In this document: one piece after another, positions 1-8,062 of the stretch | How positions within the stretch are numbered: the first letter of the stretch is position 1 | Layout of the letters: the number at the start of each line of letters is the position of its first letter | Origin: Stramenopiles sp. TOSAG23-2 | Taxonomy: Eukaryota > Sar | Assembly (NCBI GenBank): GCA_900128395.1 | Contig: LT649940.1 | Span: 1 to 11,339, forward strand | DNA length: 11,339 nucleotides | Direction: 5' to 3' | Translations under genes and position numbers: made by a program | Notes under the pieces: model-generated | What the model was told of the DNA's origin: nothing | The model's input: only the letters and a program-made list of their open reading frames with translations | The model's database searches: none

Positions 1-2
1 CA

Positions 3-3000
3 GTCATGTGGCGTATTGTTGAAGTAGTAATGGCTGCGGAAGAACCAATACATGTCGAAGCATTGGATTATTTAATACAATGTAAAGCAAATGAACGTAA
101 AGTAGCAGTTGCTAAATTATCATTATTATTTCCAATACGCGATCGTAAATTACATGTCTTTCATAAAAGTGTGAAAGATTGGTTGGTGGATTTGGGGCGT
201 AAAGAAGAGATATGTTATGTGAAATACAAAAAGGTGCATAAATTGTTGGGAAAACGATGTAAAGAGATTTTAGAAGAGGTAAATGGAATAGAGGATCAGG
301 ATGATGCAGAAGATATGTTGGAAGCATCAGTATATTCATTGAAACATTGTGTAACACATTTATGTAAAGGTGGTATGGTGAAAGTTGCACGTGATTTAAT
401 GTTTCAATTTGAATATTTATTGGAACGAGCAAAATTAGGACCGGAACATATGTTGGTGAAGGATTGTTTGCGAATTGTTAGTAGTGGTGGGGAGGGTATT
501 AGGAAGGATCGTGCGTTTCATTTGTTGTATAGTGCTTTACGATTGTCACAGAGTGGATTGAGAACGAGTCCATTGCAAATTGCTGGCCAATTGTATGGTA
601 GATTAATGGGTTATGGGAGGGGGAAAGTTGGAGGTACTGGTGGGGGAGATGGTGGTGATGGCCAAGGAGGTAGTAATGAAGGAAAGAAGACACATGTTAA
701 AGATATTGATGAATTGTTGCAAAAAGTTAAAGCATGGAAAGGACCAAAAGGTGGTAAAGGATGGTGGTGTCCAAAACAACAAACATATGAACCAGCTGGT
801 GGTAAATGTTTACATACACTTGTTGGGCATAAGGGTGGTGTGAATTGTAGTGCATTTAGTAAAGATGGTACAAAGATCGTATCTGGATCGCAAGATAATA
901 CAATACGTGTATGGAATGTTGATACTGGTGAATGTATATTAACATTGAAAAGTCATACAGGTGAAGTCAACTCAGTTGTATTTAATCATGATGGTACAAA
1001 GATTGTATCTGGATCGGATGATAATACAATACGTGTATGGAATGTTGATACTGGTGAATGTATATTAACATTGAAAGGTCATACAAGTTATGTCACATCA
1101 GTTGGATTTAATCATGATGGTACAAAGATTGTATCTGGATCGTATGATCAAACAATACGTGTATGGAATGTTGATACTGTTGAATGTATATTAACATTGA
1201 AAAGTCATACAGGTGGTGTCACATCAGTTGGATTTAATCATGATGGTACAAAGATCGTATCTGGATCGAATGATAATACAATACGTGTATGGAATGTTGA
1301 TACTGGTGAATGTATATTAACATTGAAAGGTCATACAGGTGAAGTCAACTCAGTTGTATTTAATCATGATGGTACAAAGATTGTATCTGGATCGAATGAT
1401 AAAACAATACGTGTATGGAATGTTGATACTGGTGAATGTATATTAACATTGAAAGGTCATACAAAGGATGTCACATCAGTTGGATTTAATCATGATGGTA
1501 CAAAGATCGTATCTGGATCGTATGATGAAACAATACGTGTATGGAATGTTGATACTGGTGAATGTATATTAACATTGAAAGGTCATACATGGGGGGTCAA
1601 CTCAGTTGCATTTAGTAAAGATGGTACAAAGATTGTATCTGGATCGAATGATAAAACAATACGTGTATGGAATGTTGATACTGGTGAATGTGTGTTGACA
1701 TTGAAAGGTCATACAGGTAGTGTCAACTCAGTTGGATTTAATCATGATGGTACAAAGATTGTATCTGGATCGTCTGATAATACAATACGTGTATGGAATG
1801 TTGATACTGGTGAATGTATATTAACATTGAAAGGTCATACAGATTATGTCAACTCAGTTGGATTTAATCATGATGGTACAAAGATTGTATCTGGATCGGA
1901 TGATAATACAATACGTGTATGGAATGTTGATACTGGTGAATGTATATTAACATTGAAAGGTCATACACGTGATGTCATATCAGTTGGATTTAATCATGAT
2001 GGTACAAAGATTGTATCTGGATCGTGGGATAATACAATACGTGTATGGAATGTTGATACTGGTGAATGTATATTAACATTGAAAGGTCATACAAAGGATG
2101 TCACATCAGTTGGATTTAATCATGATGGTACAAAGATTGTATCTGGATCGAAGGATGAAACAATACGTGTATGGAATGTTGATACTGGTGAATGTATATT
2201 AACATTGAAAGGTCATACAGGTGATGTCTACTCAGTTGGATTTAATCATGATGGTACAAAGATTGTATCTGGATCGGATGATAGAACAATACGTGTATGG
2301 AATGTTGATACTGGTGAATGTATATTAACATTGAAAGGTCATACAAGTGATGTCACATCAGTTGTATTTAATCATGATGGTACAAAGATTGTATCTGGAT
2401 CGATGGATGAAACAATACGTGTATGGAATGTTGATACTGGTGAATGTATATTAACATTGAAAGGTCATACACGTCATGTCACATCAGTTGTATTTAATCA
2501 TGATGGTACAAAGATTGTATCTGGATCGATGGATGAAACAATACGTGTATGGAATGTTGATACTGGTGAATGTATATTAACATTGAAAGGTCATACAGGT
2601 GAAGTCAACTCAGTTGTATTTAATCATGATGGTACAAAGATTGTATCTGGATCGAAGGATGAAACAATACGTGTATGGAATGTTGATACTGGTGAATGTA
2701 TATTAACATTGAAAGGTCATACACATCATGTCACATCAGTTTTATTTAATCATGATGGTACAAAGATTGTATCTGGATCGAAGGATGAAACAATACGTGT
2801 ATGGAATGTTGATACTGGTGAATGTATATTAACATTGAAAGGTCATACACATCATGTCAAATCTAGTCTGCGTCGTCAGCCTCTTTCGACTCTTTCGAAA
2901 GAAAGATTCTATGTCACATCAGTTGGATTTAATCATGATGGTACAAAGATTGTATCTGGATCGTCTGATAATACAATACGTGTATGGAATGTTGATACTG

Positions 3001-3617
3001 GTGAATGTATATTAACATTGAAAGGTCATACAGGTGAAGTCAACTCAGTTGTATTTAATCATGATGGTACAAAGATTGTATCTGGATCGAAGGATGAAAC
3101 AATACGTGTATGGAATGTTGATACTGGTGAATGTATATTAACATTGAAAGGTCATACAGGTTGGGTCACATCAGTTGGATTTAATCATGATGGTACAAAG
3201 ATTGTATCTGGATCGGGTGATAAAACAATACGTGTATGGAATGTTGATACTGGTGAATGTATATTAACATTGAAAGGTCATACAAAGGATGTCACATCAG
3301 TTGGATTTAATCATGATGGTACAAAGATTGTATCTGGATCGAAGGATGAAACAATACGTGTATGGAATGTTGATACTGGTGAATGTATATTCACTGGCAA
3401 TCAATTAGAAGATACATTACGAAATGAATTTAATAGAACATTACAAGTAGCACCATTAAAAGAACATTTTAATTACGATACAAAATCGATCATTGGTATG
3501 TCAGGTGAAGGTCAAATTACCAATCCAGAAATGTATATTGGTAAAAAACGTGGAGAAAAATTAGTATGTGTAATAAGAGATGAACACCGTGTACATATAA
3601 TGGAACATTGTTGTTGA
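3..3617 (+). CDS. NACHT/STAND-type receptor with 20 WD40 repeats (3' part; 5' end outside window)
   Basis: The frame is open through the left edge (codon GTC at 3-5). The ATG at 6 is the first Met in the window but probably internal. Counting from that ATG, 1203 residues are visible. Residues about 1-200 are helical, with FHKSVKDWL (52-60) and LSQSGL...LQIAGQLYGRL (about 179-199). These are hallmarks of the region between the NTPase and the WD40 propellers in NACHT/STAND-WD40 proteins, so an NTP-binding domain is expected upstream; that is inference. A Gly-rich linker (about 203-225) leads to 20 WD40 repeats (from residue 274) and a non-repeat tail of about 75 residues ending in TGA. Twenty blades would suit about three propellers. 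In this family WD40 propellers usually sense a ligand and the NTPase drives oligomerisation. A role in immune or self/non-self recognition is inferred from repeat evolution. WD40 identity is near certain; the NACHT assignment is fairly sure. Confidence 0.9.
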   Translation, partial: VMWRIVEVVMAAEEPIHVEALDYLIQCKANERKVAVAKLSLLFPIRDRKLHVFHKSVKDWLVDLGRKEEICYVKYKKVHKLLGKRCKEILEEVNGIEDQDDAEDMLEASVYSLKHCVTHLCKGGMVKVARDLMFQFEYLLERAKLGPEHMLVKDCLRIVSSGGEGIRKDRAFHLLYSALRLSQSGLRTSPLQIAGQLYGRLMGYGRGKVGGTGGGDGGDGQGGSNEGKKTHVKDIDELLQKVKAWKGPKGGKGWWCPKQQTYEPAGGKCLHTLVGHKGGVNCSAFSKDGTKIVSGSQDNTIRVWNVDTGECILTLKSHTGEVNSVVFNHDGTKIVSGSDDNTIRVWNVDTGECILTLKGHTSYVTSVGFNHDGTKIVSGSYDQTIRVWNVDTVECILTLKSHTGGVTSVGFNHDGTKIVSGSNDNTIRVWNVDTGECILTLKGHTGEVNSVVFNHDGTKIVSGSNDKTIRVWNVDTGECILTLKGHTKDVTSVGFNHDGTKIVSGSYDETIRVWNVDTGECILTLKGHTWGVNSVAFSKDGTKIVSGSNDKTIRVWNVDTGECVLTLKGHTGSVNSVGFNHDGTKIVSGSSDNTIRVWNVDTGECILTLKGHTDYVNSVGFNHDGTKIVSGSDDNTIRVWNVDTGECILTLKGHTRDVISVGFNHDGTKIVSGSWDNTIRVWNVDTGECILTLKGHTKDVTSVGFNHDGTKIVSGSKDETIRVWNVDTGECILTLKGHTGDVYSVGFNHDGTKIVSGSDDRTIRVWNVDTGECILTLKGHTSDVTSVVFNHDGTKIVSGSMDETIRVWNVDTGECILTLKGHTRHVTSVVFNHDGTKIVSGSMDETIRVWNVDTGECILTLKGHTGEVNSVVFNHDGTKIVSGSKDETIRVWNVDTGECILTLKGHTHHVTSVLFNHDGTKIVSGSKDETIRVWNVDTGECILTLKGHTHHVKSSLRRQPLSTLSKERFYVTSVGFNHDGTKIVSGSSDNTIRVWNVDTGECILTLKGHTGEVNSVVFNHDGTKIVSGSKDETIRVWNVDTGECILTLKGHTGWVTSVGFNHDGTKIVSGSGDKTIRVWNVDTGECILTLKGHTKDVTSVGFNHDGTKIVSGSKDETIRVWNVDTGECIFTGNQLEDTLRNEFNRTLQVAPLKEHFNYDTKSIIGMSGEGQITNPEMYIGKKRGEKLVCVIRDEHRVHIMEHCC
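825..3392 (+). repeat. Array of 20 near-identical 126-base WD40 repeats
   Basis: Repeat 1 starts at 825 (Gly-His-Lys) and later units follow every 126 bases (951, 1077, ... 2841). The spacing slips by 57 bases inside unit 17, then resumes at 3024, 3150 and 3276. Units are almost identical at DNA level. Differences cluster at residues 4-5, 7, 10, 23 and 25 of the 42-residue unit. Residues 4-5 include GE, SY, GG, KD, WG, GS, DY, RD, GD, SD, RH, HH and GW; residue 23 is Q, D, Y, N, S, W, K, M or G; residue 25 is N, Q, K, E or R. Units 1 and 7 carry FSKDG instead of FNHDG, units 2 and 4 begin Ser-His instead of Gly-His, and units 1, 4 and 6 use ATC rather than ATT for the same Ile. Such an array can be collapsed or expanded by assembly. 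Confidence 0.95.
2854..2916 (+). other. In-frame insertion in WD40 repeat 17 flanked by 6-base direct repeats
   Basis: Unit 17 follows the array consensus to His-His-Val, then has 19 extra residues (Lys-Ser-Ser-Leu-Arg-Arg ... Arg-Phe-Tyr-Val), then resumes the consensus at Thr-Ser-Val. At DNA level ATGTCA occurs at 2854-2859 and again at 2911-2916, with 51 unrelated bases between them (2860-2910). Those bases are richer in GC and CpG than the surroundings and include the 12-base palindrome TCTTTCGAAAGA (2890-2901). No GT-AG intron can be drawn that restores the repeat exactly. The segment would form a basic loop near the start of one blade. It looks like a small insertion with target duplication, or a recombination scar. 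Confidence 0.75.
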
Positions 3618-3624
3618 AAAACAA

Positions 3625-3898
3625 TTTTGTAAAATCTATCTCTACATCAGTAGCACATAAGAAATAGAACACAAATAAAATAGTTGGAGCGTATTACAAT
3701 ATTTGTTTTTACCGATTCTTAGCTTTTATAAAAAGAATGTTTTTTTTTTATTAATTGGTGGTTTTGTAAAATCTATCTCTACATCAGTAGCACATAAGAA
3801 ATAGAACACAAATAAAATAGTTGGAGCGTATTACAATATTTGTTTTTACCGATTCTTAGCTTTTATAAAAAGAATGTTTTTTTTTTATTAATTGGTGG
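3625..3898. repeat. Exact 137-base tandem duplication (two copies)
   Basis: Bases 3625-3761 are repeated without any difference I can see as 3762-3898, including a run of ten T. The first copy starts eight bases after the TGA of the WD40 gene, so the duplicated unit is its presumed 3' untranslated region. Each copy holds one AATAAA. Perfect identity implies a recent duplication or an assembly artefact. Confidence 0.95.
3674..3679 (+). terminator. Possible polyadenylation signal of the WD40 gene (also 3811-3816)
   Basis: AATAAA lies 57 bases after the stop codon and is repeated 137 bases later in the second copy of the tandem duplication. The hexamer is expected by chance in DNA this AT-rich, so support comes only from its position after a coding region. 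Confidence 0.3.
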
Positions 3899-4410
3899 TG
3901 CAATAGAATCGCTGGAATGTGGTTAAGAATGTTCGTATTGTATTGCGGCGTCTAATTTCTAAAAAAGAACTAAACTGTGTTCGTCTCTCCAATATTTTTT
4001 TACCAAGATCCTCGGTATATGATATATGATACTTTTTATAACCACATTTAAAATATTTAAAAATTGGGTAATATATCTGGTGTAATCTGGTGTAAATGTG
4101 AAATATGATACGTATCATAACCACAAAATGTACGAATACCGTGTGGTAATTAAAATATTTTTTTTTTATTTCGGGGTGTGTAAAAAATATTTTATTTTTT
4201 TCCTTATTTTGTTAAAATACACACATCACTTTTTAAAATATCTCTCTCTATCTACGAATGTATCTCTCTCTAATCTAATCTCTCCGGTCTCTCCCCCCCT
4301 ACATTCTTTTCTTCTTCTTCTTCTTCTTCTTCTTAGTACGATTATTTCCTCCTCCATAATTATCAACATTATGACGGCTTTTTCTTTTTTTATTACTCAT
4401 CATCATCATC
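3899..4410. other. Non-coding convergent intergenic region with low-complexity sequence
   Basis: No convincing gene is visible here. Short frames exist on both strands but have low-complexity, Phe/Ile/Tyr- or Ser/Leu/His-rich translations typical of AT-rich non-coding DNA. Noted structures are a tandem CTGGTGTAAT-like pair around 4078-4095, a 16-base palindrome TATGATACGTATCATA at 4104-4119, and pyrimidine-rich sequence from about 4240. The region separates the 3' ends of the two convergent genes. Confidence 0.6.
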
Positions 4411-4455
4411 ATCATCTTCTTCCTCCTCCTCTCCTCCTCCCCTCCTCCTCCTTTT
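4311..4455. repeat. Trinucleotide microsatellites: (CTT)8, (CAT)6 and a CTC/CTT tract
   Basis: CTT is repeated eight times at 4311-4334 and CAT six times at 4398-4415. A CTT/CCT/CTC tract follows to about 4455. On the minus strand the last part reads as Lys/Glu/Arg/Gly codons at the end of the open extension after the methyltransferase gene. One base out of that frame it would encode a Glu/Asp-rich tail ending in TAA, so length changes in the microsatellite would alter this end. Confidence 0.85.
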
Positions 4456-4687
4456 TCTTCTTGTGATCTTGCAGTGTATTATAAATTTGATTTCTTGTCT
4501 TTTCGCCATATAATAATTTGACCTCATTTAAATATTTGTTGTCCTCTATATTATTATTATCGTCCTCCAATACATTATTATGAAATAATTGTATAACATT
4601 TAATAATAAAATCCAAATACAATATTCATTGTACATACTTGCATCTATTAATAAAATTTTTATTTTTTCAACCCATGAATTAAAGGT
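4412..4687 (-). other. Open C-terminal extension of the Ubl-methyltransferase gene, behind an in-frame TAG
   Basis: Directly after the TAG at 4690-4688 the same frame continues for 91 codons to a TGA at 4414-4412. The first codons (Thr-Phe-Asn-Ser-Trp-Val-Glu) repeat the last residues before the TAG, because 4673-4687 and 4688-4702 are a 15-base tandem duplication differing at one base (TGG versus TAG). The predicted peptide has a hydrophobic helix-like part, an acidic Asn-rich part and a Lys/Glu/Arg/Gly end, and looks more protein-like than nearby shadow frames. It may be a former C-terminus cut off by a nonsense mutation, a readthrough extension, or a sense codon in a variant code. An AATAAA on the minus strand at 4664-4659 fits the view that transcription ends soon after the TAG. 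Confidence 0.45.
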
Positions 4688-7236
4688 CTATGAATTAAAG
4701 GTCTTAATTTTTTTATTTTTACTTGCAACTTCAAATTTAAATTTGTCATCTCCACGATGATTAAGATTGTTATTGATGTCCATTCCACCTATCAATGTTG
4801 GAATCTTATCATTTTTTATCCTTCTTTGTTCATGATTTATATTTGCAAGTTTAGATTCAAATTTGCCATCTCCACGATGGTTAAGACTATTATTGATGTC
4901 CTCCATTCCACCCTTTAAACGCAATACTACTTGCAGCGTTGATTCTTTTTTAATATGACAGTTACCAACTGTATTTGCGTCGTTTAAATCTTTTCCGCCA
5001 AATATTAACCGTTGCGCACTTGGTGGTATGCCAGTTTTATCTTGAATCAAATGTTTCAAGTCAAAGATTGTATTGCATGCAATAATGCTGTCCAACACAA
5101 TGATTTCGCCATTTAATGTTTTAACAAAAATTTGAAATGCATTGTTATGACTCCTATTTTCACAATACCCAACATCGTATTTATGGCTCTTTTGGAGTTT
5201 TTTATTGCCTTGCTTTTGAAAACTCATATCTAATCGTAACACTAACGTTGATCTGTTTTGAATATTATACGTTGAGGTTGGTTTATCATCCTGTAACATT
5301 CTACCAGAAAACTTTAAACCGTGTTGTTGTTTCAACGGAATATCTGCTATGTCTTCAATCATCTTCTTGACTTCTTTAATTGTGGTAAAGTGTGTAACAT
5401 TTCCTAATGTAATCCTTTTATTACTAGGTATTATCATTACAACAATCGAAAATGTAAATGTATTATTGCATAAACCCAACAATACATTGACTTTATGTAT
5501 CGTTGCATTTATCCTTCCATTAACTTCACTTTTGTCTTTAGAAAGCTGTGATTTTTCATCATTGGATGGTGCATGTTCTAAATTATATAAATTGATAATT
5601 TCTTTTCTATAATCCTTTAATTTATATTTTCGCTCTAACAGTTTCTCTTTTATGTTGTCTGGGGGTGTAATAGTGATATGGTAATTTGCTTCTTTTGAAA
5701 AAACACGACCTATAAACATCTTAGGTGCTCTTACACCAACTCGTCGTACTGTAATTGCAAATGAAGAATTATGGTTTGATTTACTGCGCGTATATTCATG
5801 ATACAATGGTTTTACCCCATTTAACATTTCTCTATCATAATCACGCCGTTCATAAATAACAAAACATACGGCAACGATATGTGAATTTCCATTGGGAAAT
5901 CTGAATTCTTTTCTCTCTAATGCTTCTTCATAAATTAAATGATAGTTTTTTGGCAACGTCTCATTTTTAGATTTTCGTTGCCCATATTTTTGCGGCACAA
6001 TAAATGCTATAACATCAGCATTTAATTTTACCGTTTGACTAAAAAACGCTTCAATTAGTTTAAATGGTGGGTTTCCAATGAAAATAATACGTTTCCTTTC
6101 TTCCTTATTCATATTTTGAAAATGTTTATATTTTGAAAGGTCCCATTTTAAAAAATCTTGTTTTTCAATGTATGGTAATTTTGGATCAATGTCCATTGGT
6201 ATGACATTGGCTTGATTAATACTTTTACATTGAAGCATACGATCAGAAAATGATCCATTTCCTGCACTTGGTTCAATAACAATATCCGTACTTTGAAATC
6301 CATTTATTACTGTTTCTATAATATTAAAATACGATATTGCATCTTTTTCATCTGTGTAATATTGATCTTTTTCTTTGTAGCTTTTCATTTTCAACATATC
6401 GTCTTTTGAAATACTAGACTTGTTCGCTACCGTTTCTCTGCGTTTTTTTTTGCGTTTTTTTGCACCACCCTTCAGTCTTAACATTACTTCGAGTTCTACA
6501 CCTGGTTTAAGCTTACATTCAAAGATCGTTTTTACATTATTTAATTCTTTCCCATTGTATTTTAAACGTTGGTCAGTCGATGAAATACCTATTTTATTTT
6601 CAACTTTTTGCTTTAATTCAAAAATTAAATCGATATATGTTACCATTAAAGTAAGCTGCTTGCCACATAATGTTTTCAACGAAATTTGAAAGTTTTCTTG
6701 AAAATAATCATTGGCATAATAATCAATAAAATCAAAATAATATGCACTTCCACAATTTAATTCACCCGCACCACTGTCATTCATAGTATGCATTTGTCCA
6801 TGGCAAATATCACCTGGATATGAAATGGATGTAGGGTTTGCTGTTGTTTTACGATCAACCATAACAAGAAGTGGTTCTTTGACTTTGTTTCCTACGTCAC
6901 CCATTGTTGACATTGTTTGTTTTGCTCTTGTTTCTTCTTCTTTTTTTTTTGCTTTTCTAATAGCGTCTTCAACCATTTTATCATCCTCTCTGTCCCACTT
7001 TAGAAAATGTTGACTCCCATTTTGACGTTTTGGCGGTTGCTTACTTGTTTCTTTTTTTCTGCCACTGTTATTCTTCAATGCAATTGTAACAGTATTGTTG
7101 CAATGGATGTATCTAAATCCACCGTTGGGTGTCTGTATTAAGCAGCATTTAGCAATAGCTTGAAACGAAACCGAATTCGCTTGCGGTGCACAACCATTTT
7201 TAACTACAAAACTGTATGTGTTTTTTGGTGATAAAT
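4688..7236 (-). CDS. Ubiquitin-like / adenine methyltransferase / ubiquitin-like fusion protein (exon 2)
   Basis: With exon 1 the predicted protein has 864 residues. Order of parts: N-terminal 18-75 weakly like an AbfB beta-trefoil unit; a Lys-rich, probably disordered stretch; Ubl1 at 197-273 ending RLKGG; a very basic linker; a class I SAM-dependent methyltransferase at about 308-480; Ubl2 at 611-685 without terminal GG; Ubl3 at 716-792 ending RLKGG; and a tail. In the methyltransferase EPSAGNGSF (337-345) is the SAM loop, the acidic DID follows (364-366), and NPPF (404-407) is the catalytic motif typical of N6-adenine enzymes. The following VRRVGVRAP fits a clade I associate with large DNA viruses and virus-like elements. 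Ubl3 keeps ubiquitin's Ile44, Lys48 and Lys63 equivalents; Ubl1 has Lys at position 44. Ubiquitin hydrolases could cut after each GG to release the enzyme; this is inferred. DNA or RNA may be the substrate. Without splicing, the first in-frame ATG is at 6976, which keeps all four domains. Confidence 0.85.
4742..4912 (-). repeat. Duplicated C-terminal tail segment after Ubl3
   Basis: After Ubl3 the protein carries two copies of a segment starting Gly-Gly-Met and containing Asp-Ile-Asn-Asn-x-Leu-Asn-His-Arg-Gly-Asp-x-Lys-Phe, about 41 residues apart. The DNA is clearly alike (4864-4912 against 4742-4789), with small changes and one codon of length difference. The first copy's GG is the C-terminus of Ubl3, so the unit may have arisen by duplication from the Ubl junction. 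Confidence 0.8.
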
Positions 7237-8062
7237 CTAAGTCATCATTATTATTGTATTATTAATGGTGTTAGTTGAATGTTTTGTTGTTTATATATAT
7301 ATATATATATATCGATGTATGAATTAGGAACATTTTCAATCGATGTAATATCGAATCATTTTGTCGTTGGTTCTATACGTATGTAGCGTCTGCGCGGACA
7401 TCTATATCTACATCTATGATATATTTCTCTATTTTTATACAAATTTTAAATTTTTCAATTTTCATTTTTTTTTTCTAAATTTTTTTTCTATTTTACATTC
7501 TATACATTATTCTTTTGATATTTTGAGCTTATTATAATAAATAGGCTTGTAAGGGACCTTTTCAATCGATGTAACATTAAATCATTTTGATCTCATCGAT
7601 GCGCGCACCTATACATCTATCATCTATATATCTACATTTCTATGAATTTTTATTCAATTTTTAATTTTTTTTGTGTTGGATGATATTTCGTTAAGTATAC
7701 TAAATAATTGTACTAAAATCATATATATGCCTATATAAATACTATTTATTTCTCGTTTTTTGCTCCAAAATGTTGTTATCAGAGACGCATAGAATTGTGT
7801 TGGTGATTTGTGTTGTTTTTCTAATCGTAAAACTATAAATCATATTTACTTCTTCCATGTGTTAAGAGGCAGAATAATTAATGTATACATACGTAGAACC
7901 ATAAAATCAGTATACACGATAGATGAATCGACATTGACGGTAATATTGGTATTTTATTTTCATAAAGTATACATAGAAACTTTCGATGTATGTGTGAATT
8001 ATCGCAAAGGTGTAAATGTGATAGATATATAAGCCTATTTATATGTTATTTTGGTTACTTAC
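7237..8062 (-). other. Predicted 826-base spliceosomal intron
   Basis: On the minus strand the donor reads G/GTAAGT (GT at 8062-8061) and the acceptor CTTAG/AT (AG at 7238-7237). A CTAAC branch-like site lies about 40 bases before the acceptor. Joining G at 8063 to AT at 7236-7235 makes an Asp codon and keeps the reading frame. Without the intron, exon 2's frame meets TAA codons at 7261 and has no ATG before 6976, although the translation up to about 7237 still looks coding. The intron is very AT-rich, with (TA)n at about 7292-7311 and a diverged direct repeat. No gene is visible inside it on either strand. Confidence 0.6.
7333..7589. repeat. Diverged direct repeat inside the intron
   Basis: Bases 7333-7363 and 7559-7589 match at 28 of 31 positions (TTTTCAATCGATGTAA ... 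AATCATTTTG). Weaker similarity continues downstream of both: a CG-containing patch, then ATCTATATCTACAT-like sequence, then poly-T. They may be relics of one duplicated or dispersed element of about 130-150 bases. No coding potential is visible. Confidence 0.5.

Noticed and set aside
112-843. Small frames on both strands inside the 5' part of the receptor gene
   Set aside because: They overlap a clearly coding frame and have low-complexity translations; they are shadows.
825-3392. WD40 array considered as a CRISPR-like array because of regular DNA repeats
   Set aside because: The repeats are one continuous coding frame of WD40 blades, with no spacers of unrelated sequence.
4104-4119. 16-base perfect palindrome TATGATACGTATCATA as an operator
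   Set aside because: A palindrome of this length is expected about once by chance in an AT-rich window of this size, and it lies between converging 3' ends.
4098-4466. Plus-strand frame of 122 codons rich in Ser, Leu, His and Phe
   Set aside because: Its content comes from TCT/CTT/CAT/CTC microsatellites and T-runs; no domain-like sequence.
5137-7013. Plus-strand frames opposite the Ubl-methyltransferase gene
   Set aside because: They are antisense to a well-supported coding frame and look hydrophobic by complementarity only.
7808-8032. Plus-strand frame of 74 codons in the intron
   Set aside because: Starts at a non-ATG codon, AT-driven composition, no recognisable features, and lies within the predicted intron.
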